Counted from the first letter of the stretch, positions 27,744-36,534 are shown. The stretch: 64,000 nt of DNA from Variovorax sp. (GCA_017744935.1 JAGIAI010000035.1:1-64000); one strand, 5' to 3'. The notes: generated by a model from the letters alone, not told the origin. Numbers and translations: made by a program.

Positions 27744-28371
27744 CGACGCAGCCAGCGACAGCAACGCCACCATCGATGAGTGGCGCCAGCGCGGCGACCA
27801 CCGCTTCGATCCGGTGCGCTTTCATTTCATCGAGGCGCTCGCGCGTCGTGCGGCTGGCTACGGCGGTGAAGCGCGGCGCTTGCTGGACGAGCGGTTGCAG
27901 ACGCACATGGCGGCCTATGCCGAAGCGCTGCAGAAGTCCCGCGAGGTCGCGGAAGTTGCATCCGCCAAGGAGCTGCAGCCGATCCAGCGCAGCGCACTCG
28001 CGGAACTGGTGGAGCACATCGGACAGCACGCATCGCCATCCGGCGTCGGCCCTGCAGCCACGCCCGTTCCCTCGGGCGAACTGAAGACACTGAGCTACTT
28101 CAGGAGCACCTGGTCGCGCCTGAGTGCCGATCGCCGGCTCAATCAATCACTGGCCAAGGTGCCGGAAAACGCGGGGCCGCTCAACTCGCATCACCTCGTG
28201 CACCGCGCACTCACGCTGATGCACGATCTCTCGCCGGAGTACCTCAACAAGTTCATGTCGTACGTCGACGGACTCCTGTGGCTCGACGACGCGAACACGC
28301 GCGGCCCCGCCGTTGCAAGCGCGCAGGTTGCCGAAACCGGCAAGAAAAGCGGCCGCGGCAAACGCCGCTGA
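27736..28371 (+). CDS. DUF2894 family protein
   Basis: 211 residues, soluble, with a helical N-terminal half and a basic C-terminus (KKSGRGKRR). The block PVRFHFIEALARRA and the later TLSYFRSTWSRLSADRRLNQSLAKVP are the recognisable family segments (recalled, not searched). GTG 27736 is chosen because it overlaps the previous stop by 8 bases and gives the typical start; the open frame further upstream is a shadow of the OmpA gene. Last gene of the stator-like cluster; function unknown. Confidence 0.82.
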   Translation: MSNDAASDSNATIDEWRQRGDHRFDPVRFHFIEALARRAAGYGGEARRLLDERLQTHMAAYAEALQKSREVAEVASAKELQPIQRSALAELVEHIGQHASPSGVGPAATPVPSGELKTLSYFRSTWSRLSADRRLNQSLAKVPENAGPLNSHHLVHRALTLMHDLSPEYLNKFMSYVDGLLWLDDANTRGPAVASAQVAETGKKSGRGKRR

Positions 28372-28373
28372 CG

Positions 28374-28394
28374 GGGCCCGCCGCCCATGGGCCC
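28374..28394. terminator. Candidate hairpin between convergent genes
   Basis: GGGCCC, a 9-base loop and GGGCCC lie between the stops of the DUF2894 gene and the minus-strand amidohydrolase. There is no clear T run, so termination is only suggested by location. Confidence 0.3.
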
Positions 28395-28399
28395 TGCGT

Positions 28400-29851
28400 T
28401 CAGGCCTTGAGGGTGTTCTTGTGGATCTTGCCGTCCTTCATCACGATCATCAGGCTCGTGTCCGGCGTGGCGAGCAGCGCGATGTTGTCGAGCGGATTGC
28501 CGTCGACCAGCAACAGGTCTGCATAAGCGCCCTCTTCCAGCACGCCCAGCTTGCCCGGATAGGGATTGCGCGGCCCCGATAGCGCCATCAGCTGCGCATT
28601 GGTCGACGTTGCCATCGTGAGAATTTCGCTGTTCGAGAACCAGCGCGTGAGGTGCGTCAGCATGATGCCCTGCCGCTGCGCAAGCGCGGGCGAGAACAGC
28701 ATGTCGGAGCCGAAGGCGGTCTTGATCTTGTACTTCTTCGCGAGCTTGTAGAGGCCGTCCGTGGCCCCGAAGACCTGCTGCGCGGAGATGGCGCCTTGGC
28801 CGGTCAGCCGTCCGGTGTCCTCGTCGGACAGAAAAGGTTGCGTGCTGAGCCAGACGCCCTTGTCGGCCATCAGCCTGGCTGTCGCTTCGTCCATCAGGTG
28901 TGCGTGCTCGACACAACCCGCGCCCGCATTGATCGCGCGCTGCACCGTGTTCGACGCGTAGGCGTGCACCGTGATGTAGGTGTTCCAGTCCCTCGCGACT
29001 TCGGCGGCCGCACGCACCTCGGCCTCGCTCAGGGTCGTCAGGTCGAGCGGGGTCCGCGGCGACGAGACACCGCCGCCGCCCACGATCTTGACTTGCGATG
29101 CACCCTGCGTGAGCTGTTCGCGCACGCGCAGGCGGATCTCGTCGGGACCGTCCACGATCGCGGCCGCGCCGGTCCTCTCGGTAAAGCTCGGCACGCCAGG
29201 CGTGCGCGGCACATCCGAAAGCGGGCGCAGGTCGCCATGCCCGCCGCTGCCGGTGATCATCGCGCCGCACGGATAGATGCGCGGCCCGGGGATCAGCCCC
29301 TCGTCGATCGCCTGTTTGAACGCGAAGGTGGGGCCGCCGAGGTCACGCACCGTGGTGAAGCCCCGCAACAGCGTGCGCTCGGCCTCCGCGCTGCCCGCCA
29401 GATGGATGTAGCCGATGTTGCCTTGCAGGAGCACCGGCAGCGGCAAGGCCGCGAACAGCGAGTGCCAATGCGCATCGATCAGCCCCGGCATCATCACCCG
29501 GCCCTTGCAATCGATGAGCTGCGCGCCTGCAGGTGTCGCCGGCGTCCCGGCACCGATCGACTTGATGCGATTGCCTTCCACGAGCAGATGGCCGTCGCGC
29601 AGCGAGGCGGAGCGGCCGTCAAAAATGCGAACGTTGGTAAACAGTGTCGACTTCGGCGGTGCGGGGGTCTGAGCCTTCGCCTTCAACGGAAAGCCGAGCG
29701 CCGCAACTGATGCGGCCATGCCGGCCACGAAGCCGCGGCGCGTGAGTTCTGCGTTGATGCGACGGGTCAGTGAATGAAGCTCCGGCCGATGGCACAGGCA
29801 CACGGCGCGTCGGACGAGCGTGTCGCCGGTGAGGGATGAGCATGCGTACAA
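28400..29851 (-). CDS. Tat-exported metal-dependent amidohydrolase
   Basis: Imidazolonepropionase/prolidase-like amidohydrolase. The metal site starts with LIDAHWHS, and later blocks TVHAYASN and CVEHAHLMDE are conserved. A twin-arginine signal is visible (TRRGFVAGMAASVAALGFPLKAKA), so the enzyme is exported folded, with its metals. The start is uncertain: TTG 29851 has a perfect AAGGAGG 5 bases upstream, while in-frame ATGs at 29881 and 29908 have none; a start nearer the Tat motif is also possible. The substrate is unknown. Confidence 0.85.
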   Translation of the reverse strand: MYACSSLTGDTLVRRAVCLCHRPELHSLTRRINAELTRRGFVAGMAASVAALGFPLKAKAQTPAPPKSTLFTNVRIFDGRSASLRDGHLLVEGNRIKSIGAGTPATPAGAQLIDCKGRVMMPGLIDAHWHSLFAALPLPVLLQGNIGYIHLAGSAEAERTLLRGFTTVRDLGGPTFAFKQAIDEGLIPGPRIYPCGAMITGSGGHGDLRPLSDVPRTPGVPSFTERTGAAAIVDGPDEIRLRVREQLTQGASQVKIVGGGGVSSPRTPLDLTTLSEAEVRAAAEVARDWNTYITVHAYASNTVQRAINAGAGCVEHAHLMDEATARLMADKGVWLSTQPFLSDEDTGRLTGQGAISAQQVFGATDGLYKLAKKYKIKTAFGSDMLFSPALAQRQGIMLTHLTRWFSNSEILTMATSTNAQLMALSGPRNPYPGKLGVLEEGAYADLLLVDGNPLDNIALLATPDTSLMIVMKDGKIHKNTLKA

Positions 29852-29965
29852 AAGGGCCTCCTTGCAGATCGATGAGTTCATGCATGGTGTCCCTGCGCAA
29901 CGAGGCATGTCAACCGAATCGAAGGTCCGGTTGCGGGGCGTGCCTGTGCCTGCAAGAATCCCCCG

Positions 29966-30619
29966 ATGCCCAAACTACGTGTACAAAGCTTCTCGGTCTC
30001 TCTCGATGGCTTCAGCGCGGGGCCGGCGCAGGACCTGCAGAACCCGCTCGGTGTTCGCGGGCCGGAGCTGATGGAGTGGGTCTTCCCGACGCGCTTCTTC
30101 CGCGCAATGCATGGTGATGGCGGCGGCGACGGCGAAACCGGCATCGACAACTCGATGGCCGAAGAAGGCTTCACGAACCTGGGCGCCTGGATCCTCGGGC
30201 GCAACATGTTCGGCCCGGTGCGCGGTCCATGGCCCGACGACAGCTGGAAGGGCTGGTGGGGCGACGAGCCGCCGTACCACACGCCCGTCTTCGTTCTCAC
30301 GCACCATCCGCGCGAACCGCTCGGGATGAAGGGCGGCACCGAGTTCCGCTTCGTGACCGAAGGCATTCACGCGGCGCTCGAGCAGGCGAAGGCCGCGGCG
30401 GGCGGGCGCGACGTGCGCCTCGGCGGTGGTGTTTCGACCGTCAGGCAGTACCTGCAGGCCGGGCTGATCGACGAGCTGCATCTCGCGGTGCGACCGGTGC
30501 TGATGGGTTCGGGCGAGAACCTCTTCCAGGGCCTCGACCTGCATGCGCTCGGCTACGAATGCCATCGCAGCGTGGCCGGCGAGCGGGCGAACCACGTGTT
30601 CCTGCGCAAGCGCGGCTGA
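29966..30619 (+). CDS. Dihydrofolate reductase family protein (RibD C-terminal type)
   Basis: 217 residues in the DHFR/RibD-reductase fold. The N-terminus KLRVQSFSVSLDGF, the block VLTHHPREPL, and VRLGGGVSTVRQYLQAGLIDELHL are typical of this group. These are NADPH-dependent reductases of mostly unknown substrate; it is not a housekeeping folate enzyme by sequence. It is divergent from the amidohydrolase and not obviously in an operon. Confidence 0.88.
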   Translation: MPKLRVQSFSVSLDGFSAGPAQDLQNPLGVRGPELMEWVFPTRFFRAMHGDGGGDGETGIDNSMAEEGFTNLGAWILGRNMFGPVRGPWPDDSWKGWWGDEPPYHTPVFVLTHHPREPLGMKGGTEFRFVTEGIHAALEQAKAAAGGRDVRLGGGVSTVRQYLQAGLIDELHLAVRPVLMGSGENLFQGLDLHALGYECHRSVAGERANHVFLRKRG

Positions 30620-30698
30620 TGCCGCTGTCCGCCGGGCGACTCCGCCGGAGGGCGGCACGCGCAGATAATGGCCGGCGCCCGCCGATGGATTCCCGCGC

Positions 30699-32306
30699 TT
30701 GAACACACCCGCTGCCACTGCCACGTCCGCGCCGTCCATCTGGAGTCCACTGAAGACCGAGGCCTTCCGCGGGCTCTGGACTGCCGGCAGTCTCTTCTTC
30801 GTCGGCAACGCCATGCTCAACATGGCCGCTTCGTGGCTGATGATCGAGGTCACGGGTTCGTCGTTTCTCTCGGCGCTGGTTCAGACCGCTTCCTTTCTTC
30901 CGATGTTCCTGCTGTCGCTGCCGGCGGGTGTGCTGGCCGATACCACGCATCGCCGCAAGCTGATGCTGCGCGTGCAGGGCGTCTACGCGGCGGCGGCGTT
31001 GCTGCTCACCGCGCTCGCCTTCGTCGGGTGGGCCGGGCCGACGACGTTGCTCTTCTTCACCTTCCTGCTCGGCGTATGCACCGCGCTGCAATCGCCGTCG
31101 TGGAACTCGGCGGTCAGCGATGCCGTGGGCCGCAAGCAACTGCCGCAGGCCATCACGCTGATCTCGATGTCCTTCAATGGCGCACGCGCGGTCGGGCCGG
31201 CGCTGGCGGGGCTGATCTTCGCGTGGACCGGCGGCGGCGCGGTGTTCGCGTTCGCGGTGCTCACCGCCATCGGCATGAGCTACGCCACCCGTCGCTGGCC
31301 GCCCGCGCCACCCACGGTCGGCAAGCTGCCGGCGGAACGGCTCTGGGCCGGCATGGTCAGCGCGCTGCGCTATGCGCGCCATTCGCCGGCGATCTTCGCG
31401 CAGCTCGTGCGGACCGCAGCCTACTCGGGGCTCGGTTCGGCGCTGTGGGCGCTGCTGCCCGTGATCGCGCAGCAGCGGCTCGAACTCGGCGCAGCGGGCT
31501 TCGGCCTGTTGATGGCCTGCCTGGGCAGCGGCGCGGTCGCGGCGGGCTTCTTCGTCGGGCGCATGCGTGCGCGCTATGGGCTCGACGCGCTCGCCATGGG
31601 CTGCTGCGTGATCTTCGCCATCGCCATGCTGGTCGGTGCACTGGTGACTTGGCACGCCGCGGTGTACGTGACCTTCGTGATCGGCGGCGCGGCGTGGATG
31701 ACGATGATGTCCACCTTCAACGCCGCCACGCAGACCAGCGCATCGCCCTGGGTTCGCGCGCGGGCGGCGTCGATGCATACCTTGTGCTCGCTGGGTTCCT
31801 TCGCGCTCGGATCGGCGCTGTGGGGTGCCGTCTCCAGCCTGCTGGGATTGCCGGCCGCGTTGTGCATCGCCGCCGCCGGCATGCTCGCGAGCGTGGCGCT
31901 CGCCCGGCCCTATCCGCTTCGCATGGGTGCGGACGACGAAGTCACGCAGGTCGCGCAATCGGACGAACTCTCGCTCGCAAGCGAGCCCGAATTCGAAGCC
32001 GGCCCGGTCGCAGTCGAAGTGGTCTATTGCATTCGCGAGGCGGATGCATCGCCTTTTCTCGATGCGGTGCGGCTGCTCGCGGTGCCGCGCCGGCGCGACG
32101 GCGCAACCTTCTGGCGCATCTACCGCGATCTCGGCGACCCGACGCGGTACGTCGAGCGCTTCATCGTCACCTCGTGGGCCGACTACCTGCGGCAGCGATC
32201 GCGCGCCACCGTCGCGAGCACGGAACTCGAGGCGAACGCCCGCAGCTTCCAGGTCGAAGGCGAAGCGGTGATCACGCGCCACTACCTCGCCGAACGCAGC
32301 TCCTGA
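30699..32306 (+). CDS. MFS transporter (MFS_3/EntS type) with C-terminal monooxygenase-like domain
   Basis: 535 residues. About 400 residues of membrane helices (NMAASWLMIEVTGSS, FNGARAVGPALAGLI and others) match the MFS_3 exporter group that includes the enterobactin exporter. After about residue 420 comes a soluble domain of roughly 110 residues (VAVEVVYCIREADASPF ... SWADYLRQRSR) resembling the antibiotic-biosynthesis-monooxygenase-like tail seen in this group. TTG 30699 is the only plausible early start and has no strong ribosome site. The cargo is unknown. Confidence 0.82.
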   Translation: MNTPAATATSAPSIWSPLKTEAFRGLWTAGSLFFVGNAMLNMAASWLMIEVTGSSFLSALVQTASFLPMFLLSLPAGVLADTTHRRKLMLRVQGVYAAAALLLTALAFVGWAGPTTLLFFTFLLGVCTALQSPSWNSAVSDAVGRKQLPQAITLISMSFNGARAVGPALAGLIFAWTGGGAVFAFAVLTAIGMSYATRRWPPAPPTVGKLPAERLWAGMVSALRYARHSPAIFAQLVRTAAYSGLGSALWALLPVIAQQRLELGAAGFGLLMACLGSGAVAAGFFVGRMRARYGLDALAMGCCVIFAIAMLVGALVTWHAAVYVTFVIGGAAWMTMMSTFNAATQTSASPWVRARAASMHTLCSLGSFALGSALWGAVSSLLGLPAALCIAAAGMLASVALARPYPLRMGADDEVTQVAQSDELSLASEPEFEAGPVAVEVVYCIREADASPFLDAVRLLAVPRRRDGATFWRIYRDLGDPTRYVERFIVTSWADYLRQRSRATVASTELEANARSFQVEGEAVITRHYLAERSS

Positions 32307-32327
32307 GCGGAAGAAAAGCCATTCGCC

Positions 32328-32346
32328 AGCGCGCAGATCGCGCGCT
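32328..32346. terminator. Candidate hairpin after the MFS gene
   Basis: AGCGCGC-AGATC-GCGCGCT, 22 bases after the MFS stop and upstream of aspA. No T run follows, so it may be a weak terminator or a regulatory stem before aspA. Confidence 0.3.
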
Positions 32347-32404
32347 ACGATGGCTGCGGTCTCGTCGCATTCCGCATCATTCCATCCGCGAAACAGGAGG
32401 AGAC

Positions 32405-33826
32405 ATGAGCAACGTACGGATCGAACACGACCTGCTCGGCGACCGCGAAGTCCCGGACGACGCCTACTACGGTGTCCATACGCTGCGGGCCAAGGAGAAC
32501 TTCCAGATCACCGGGACGACCATCTCGGCCTATCCGGACCTGATCGGCGCGCTCGCTTCCGTCAAGCAGGCGGCAGCGGAAGCCAACACCGAACTCGGCC
32601 TCCTGGACCCCGGCCTTCGCGATGCGATCGTCGCCGCATGCCGCGAGGTCCGGCGAGGGTCGTTGCATGACCAGTTCGTGGTCGACGTGATCCAGGGCGG
32701 CGCGGGCACCTCTACCAACATGAACGCGAACGAGGTGATCTGCAACCGCGCGCTCGAAATCCTCGGCCACAAGCGTGGCGAGTACAAGTACCTGCATCCG
32801 AACGAGCACGTCAACATGGCGCAGAGCACCAATGACGTGTACCCGACGGCGATCCGTATCGCGACCTGCTTCGCGATCGAGCGGCTGCTGAAAGCCATGG
32901 AATACCTGCGCGCCGCCTTCGCCGCGAAGGCCGAGGAATTTGCGCACCTGCTGAAGATCGGCCGCACGCAGTTGCAGGACGCGGTGCCGATGACCCTCGG
33001 CCAGGAGTTCTCGACCTACGCGGTAATGATCGAGGAAGACATCGCACGTCTCACCGAAGCCTCGGCGCTGATCCGCGAGATCAACCTCGGCGCGACCGCG
33101 ATCGGCACCGGTATCACGGCGCACCCGGACTATGCGGGCAAGGCGCTCGCCGCGCTGTGCGACATCACAGGGCTCGAACTCTCGACTGCGCCGAACCTCA
33201 TCGAAGCCACGCAGGACTGCGGTGCTTTCGTGCAGCTGTCGGGTGTGCTCAAGCGGATCGCGGTGAAGTTGTCGAAAACCTGCAACGACCTGCGCCTGCT
33301 CTCCAGCGGCCCGCGCGCGGGGTTCGGCGAGATCAACCTGCCGCCGATGCAGGCCGGCTCGTCGATCATGCCCGGCAAGGTGAATCCGGTGATCCCCGAA
33401 GTGGTCAACCAGGTGGCCTTCGAAGTGTTCGGCAACGATGTCACCGTGACCTTCGCGGCCGAGGCCGGACAGCTTCAGCTCAATGCCTTCGAGCCGATCA
33501 TCGCCAACGCGCTATTCCGCAGCTTCAAGCACCTGACCAACGCCTGCATGACGCTGGCCGATCTCTGCGTGAAGGGCATCACCGCGAATCCGGCCAAGCT
33601 GGAGGAAAGCATCGAGCGCTCGATCGCGCTGGTGACCGCGCTGAATCCGATCATTGGCTACAAGCAGGCGACCGAGGTCGCCGCGGAGGCATTCGCGAAC
33701 GGCACCAACGTGCGCGAGGTGGTGCTCAAGCGCAAGCTGATGACGGAAGAAGCCTTGAACGAGGCACTGCGCCATGAAGTGCTGACGCGTCCACACGTGT
33801 ACGAGTCGGCGCAGCGCAAGGCCTGA
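32405..33826 (+). CDS. aspA: Aspartate ammonia-lyase
   Basis: Cytoplasmic tetrameric lyase that converts aspartate to fumarate and ammonia. It has 473 residues, the usual length. The superfamily signature GSSIMPGKVNP starts at residue 318, and QSTNDVYPTA and the TxxN-containing GTSTNMNANEV block are present. ATG 32405 follows AGGAGGAGAC. An open frame running much further upstream is a shadow of the MFS gene. It is monocistronic. Confidence 0.96.
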   Translation: MSNVRIEHDLLGDREVPDDAYYGVHTLRAKENFQITGTTISAYPDLIGALASVKQAAAEANTELGLLDPGLRDAIVAACREVRRGSLHDQFVVDVIQGGAGTSTNMNANEVICNRALEILGHKRGEYKYLHPNEHVNMAQSTNDVYPTAIRIATCFAIERLLKAMEYLRAAFAAKAEEFAHLLKIGRTQLQDAVPMTLGQEFSTYAVMIEEDIARLTEASALIREINLGATAIGTGITAHPDYAGKALAALCDITGLELSTAPNLIEATQDCGAFVQLSGVLKRIAVKLSKTCNDLRLLSSGPRAGFGEINLPPMQAGSSIMPGKVNPVIPEVVNQVAFEVFGNDVTVTFAAEAGQLQLNAFEPIIANALFRSFKHLTNACMTLADLCVKGITANPAKLEESIERSIALVTALNPIIGYKQATEVAAEAFANGTNVREVVLKRKLMTEEALNEALRHEVLTRPHVYESAQRKA

Positions 33827-33845
33827 GCGCGCGTTCTCGCGGATC

Positions 33846-33865
33846 GCGTGGCCGTGACGCCACGC
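33846..33865. terminator. Candidate hairpin after aspA
   Basis: GCGTGGC-CGTGAC-GCCACGC, 19 bases past the aspA stop. Stable stem without a T run. Confidence 0.35.
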
Positions 33866-33904
33866 CGGGCTTGCGGTTCTGCGAGCCGGATGACAAAGAT
33901 CGCA

Positions 33905-33932
33905 ATGCACCCTACCCTCTTCGGAAGTGCAT
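33905..33932. promoter_or_regulatory. Inverted repeat upstream of the MipA/OmpV gene
   Basis: ATGCAC and GTGCAT separated by 16 bases, 38 bases before the start codon. Possible regulator site or hairpin in the leader; the protein that binds it is unknown. Confidence 0.3.
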
Positions 33933-33969
33933 CGATACTCCGTCATTCCCATTCAGACCTGAACGCCCA

Positions 33970-34791
33970 ATGATCCAACGCAGCAAAAGTACCGCTCTCT
34001 TCTTTTTTTCGGGGGCGGCACTCGCCGCTGCGATCACTGCGCAAGATGCTCGAGCCCAGGCGCGACTGGAGCAAGCGGCCGATGAATCCTGGCGCTTCTC
34101 GGTAGGGGTCGGCGTTTTCGATCGCCCCCGGTATCCCGGCAGCGGCGACAGCCAGGTCGTGGCATTGCCGCTCGTTACCGCCAACTACGGACGCTATTTC
34201 ATCGGGGGCACGCCGGGAGCGGGCTTCCCGTTCGGCGTGGGCTTCAACATCATCCAGAACGACGCATGGCGCTTCGGGGTGGCCGTGGGTGGCGAACTGA
34301 CCAAGCCGCGGAAGGAGTCGGATGCACCGATCCTGCATGGGTGGGGCGATATTCCCGAAACGGCGCTTGGAAGCGTGTTCGCGTCCTATACGTACGAATG
34401 GCTCACGCTCCGGGGTTTTCTCGTTTCCGACCTGGGCGGCAACGACCAGGGAACCCGGATCGCGATCGACCTCGAAGGCCGGTATCCGGTCAATGAAAGA
34501 CTGCTCCTGACCGCCGGACCCGGCATCACCTGGGCCAACGGCAACTACACGCAGACCTTCTATGGCATCAACGCGCAACAAAGCGTGATTGCCGGTGTTC
34601 CCCAGTACCGGGCGGGAGCCGGTCTCAATACGGTCCGCTTCTCCGTTGGCGCCCAGTATCAATTGACGGCCCAGTGGGGTATCGGCGCCAGCTTCACCAC
34701 CGCCTGGCTGCAAGGCGACGCCAAGCGCAGTCCGATCACTGAAGACAAGACACAAGAGACCTACGGCGTCTTCGCTTCGTACCGGTTTTGA
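33970..34791 (+). CDS. MipA/OmpV family outer-membrane protein
   Basis: 273 residues. A signal peptide (STALFFFSGAALAAAITAQDARA, cleaved near AQA) is followed by a predicted beta-barrel with the family opening FSVGVGVFDRPRYPGSGD and ending in an aromatic residue (VFASYRF). Members of this family scaffold murein-synthesising complexes or act as osmotic or metal-stress porin-like proteins. ATG 33970 is chosen because the signal peptide begins there; a longer frame adds 33 residues and would spoil it. Confidence 0.9.
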   Translation: MIQRSKSTALFFFSGAALAAAITAQDARAQARLEQAADESWRFSVGVGVFDRPRYPGSGDSQVVALPLVTANYGRYFIGGTPGAGFPFGVGFNIIQNDAWRFGVAVGGELTKPRKESDAPILHGWGDIPETALGSVFASYTYEWLTLRGFLVSDLGGNDQGTRIAIDLEGRYPVNERLLLTAGPGITWANGNYTQTFYGINAQQSVIAGVPQYRAGAGLNTVRFSVGAQYQLTAQWGIGASFTTAWLQGDAKRSPITEDKTQETYGVFASYRF

Positions 34792-34794
34792 TCC

Positions 34795-35406
34795 ATGAAT
34801 CTCCACACCTGGCTCATCTACCTGGCGGCGGCCATCGGGCTGTCGCTATCGCCCGGGCCCAACGGACTCCTCGCGCTGACGCACGGCGCGCTGCACGGGC
34901 GCCGCAAGACGCTCTACACCATCTCCGGCGGGGCACTGGGCTTCGTGATCGTCATCGCGCTGTCGATGTTCGGCATCGGCGCGCTGCTCAAGGCATCGCT
35001 GACGTGGCTGACGGTCATGAAGTGGCTGGGCGGGGCCTACCTGGTGTGGCTTGGCATCCAGGTGTGGCGCTCGCCGCCGATCGGCATCGAAACCAGCGCA
35101 CCCGTCGAGTCGCGCTCGGGCCGCTCGATGTTCGGGCAGGGCGCGCTGTCGGCGCTGACCAATCCGAAGGGAATCCTCTTCTTCGCGGCCTTCCTGCCGC
35201 AGTTCATCGACCCGGCGCACAGCCTGTGGGTGCAGTTCCTCATCATGGCCGGGACCTTTGCGGCGATCGAGATCGCCACCGAGCTGCTGATCGCCAGCAT
35301 GGCCCACCGCATCAGCCCCTGGCTGCGGAAGGTCGGGCGGCGCTTCAACCAGGCCTGCGGCGGCGTGTTCGTGGCGATCGGGGTTGCATTGCCGCTGCGT
35401 AGCTGA
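34795..35406 (+). CDS. LysE/RhtB family amino-acid exporter
   Basis: 203 residues and about six membrane helices. The N-terminus with LSLSPGPNGLLALTHGALHGRRK is the LysE family signature, and the NPKGILFFAAFLPQF block is conserved. Such proteins export amino acids or homoserine lactones. It starts 3 bases after the MipA/OmpV stop. Confidence 0.92.
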   Translation: MNLHTWLIYLAAAIGLSLSPGPNGLLALTHGALHGRRKTLYTISGGALGFVIVIALSMFGIGALLKASLTWLTVMKWLGGAYLVWLGIQVWRSPPIGIETSAPVESRSGRSMFGQGALSALTNPKGILFFAAFLPQFIDPAHSLWVQFLIMAGTFAAIEIATELLIASMAHRISPWLRKVGRRFNQACGGVFVAIGVALPLRS

Positions 35407-35488
35407 CACGTCCCCGTTGGAAGGCGCGCAGGACATCGCATTCGAGCTGCTCTGATACGAATTTGCGTTCAGGAATATAGGTCGCGCG

Positions 35489-35728
35489 TCGCGGCAGGGG
35501 GTCTGGGGCGCGGACTCCTGCCAGGGCGGTCGGCGCTTTGCGCCGACTTCACTGCGGTGCTCGCCTGGGGGCGGCGCCGCAGAACTCACTGCGTGCCCCT
35601 TCGGTGCACTCCGTTCAAACAGCTGCGGCGAGTCAGATTACGAAGCGCGTGTCTTCGCACGCGCCCGCCCCCAGGCTGCGCTCCTCGTCGCCCCGGAAGT
35701 CGCCCACGCCCCAGACCCCCTGCCGCGA
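35489..35728. repeat. MITE-like element, copy A
   Basis: A 240-base non-coding unit with perfect 22-base terminal inverted repeats (35489-35510 and 35707-35728). Its core 35575-35663 is an inverted, 88/89-identical copy of 35907-35995. It also contains the hairpin GTCGGCG-CTTT-GCGCCGAC (approximately), shared in altered form with copy B. It lies downstream of the LysE gene in a gap of about 750 bases without genes. Confidence 0.65.
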
Positions 35729-35840
35729 AGTGACATCGTGCTTGTGCAACCGCGCACCCGAGCATCGGCTTTTCTGTCTGCGCTGCGGGTCATTCCCATC
35801 TGCGTCGCACCGAACGCTGAAACCGGCGCAACGTCTCCAG

Positions 35841-36060
35841 CCGGGGCGCCTGGGGGTGGGCTGCGGTGCGCCTATGGGGCGCCGAGGAGCGCAGCGCGGC
35901 CGGCTGCGCGTGCGAAGACACGCGCTTCGTAATCCGACTCGCCGCAGCTGTTTGAACGGAGTGCACCGAAGGGGCACGCAGTGAGTTCTGCGGCGCAGCC
36001 GGCCGCGCGAGTACCGCAGGGAAGTCTGCGCAAAGCGCAGACCGCCCCCAGGCGCCCCGG
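35841..36060. repeat. MITE-like element, copy B (opposite orientation)
   Basis: A 220-base unit bounded by inverted CCGGGGCGCCTGGGGG (35841-35856) and CCCCCAGGCGCCCCGG (36045-36060). It carries the same 89-base core as copy A in reverse orientation, with one mismatch, plus the hairpin with arms GTCTGCGC/GCGCAGAC. The 112 bases between A and B show no gene. The two copies end just before the promoter of the toxin-antitoxin pair. Confidence 0.65.
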
Positions 36061-36089
36061 CGTAGGGCGCGATCGGTGCCCGACAGGGG

Positions 36090-36139
36090 CAAAATGGCTA
36101 AAATCCCCAAATCGGCCAAAATGGCCGGATTGGAAATCC
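36090..36139. promoter_or_regulatory. Candidate operator of the Phd/zeta pair
   Basis: Two direct copies of CAAAATGGC (36090-36098, 36117-36125), a palindrome CGGCC-AAAAT-GGCCG (36113-36127) and GGATT-GGA-AATCC (36127-36139) lie just before the antitoxin start. Antitoxins of this family repress their own promoter, so these are probable binding sites. Confidence 0.45.
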
Positions 36140-36152
36140 ACCGGAGCCCGCC

Positions 36153-36524
36153 ATGTCCAGCCCGAATAGTTCGCGTCCCGAAGCCATCGACCGTTTCACG
36201 CGCGGTCTGCCGGCCGTTTCGGCCACCAAGCTGGTCGCAGGGATGCAGAAGGTCACCAGCGCCGTCATGACGCACGGCGCCGTGGTCGTCACCCGCCACG
36301 ACGAGCCGGCCATGGTGCTGATGTCGATCGACCGCTACCTCGCGCTCGAAAAGGCGGCCGAACCTGATCTGGATGCGCTCACGCAGCAGTTCGACGACAT
36401 GTTCGCCAGCATGCAGGGCGACGCCGCCGCCGCGGCGATGGAAGACGCCTTCGCGATGACACCGCCCGAATTGGGCAAGGCGGCGGTCCGCGCCGCAGGC
36501 GGCAGCAAGTCCGCCAAGAGGTGA
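36153..36524 (+). CDS. Phd/YefM family antitoxin
   Basis: 123 residues. The N-terminal part has the family pattern (AVSATKLVAGMQKVTSAVMTHGAVVVTRHDEPAMVLMSIDRY), which forms the DNA-binding dimer; the acidic and then basic C-terminal tail would neutralise the toxin. It is 10 bases before a zeta-toxin-like gene, so they form a toxin-antitoxin operon. Phd partners are usually Doc or RelE/YoeB, so pairing with a zeta-type kinase is less common. Confidence 0.8.
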   Translation: MSSPNSSRPEAIDRFTRGLPAVSATKLVAGMQKVTSAVMTHGAVVVTRHDEPAMVLMSIDRYLALEKAAEPDLDALTQQFDDMFASMQGDAAAAAMEDAFAMTPPELGKAAVRAAGGSKSAKR

Positions 36525-36534
36525 CCCCCCACTG

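Noticed and set aside
30668..32404. Plus-strand frame running through the MFS gene and continuous with aspA
   Set aside because: The part before 32405 is a shadow frame rich in Arg and Ala; aspA has its own strong ribosome site.
35407..36152. Non-coding gap checked for a transposase remnant or small gene
   Set aside because: No frame shows recognisable protein sequence; the inverted elements explain the short open frames seen there.
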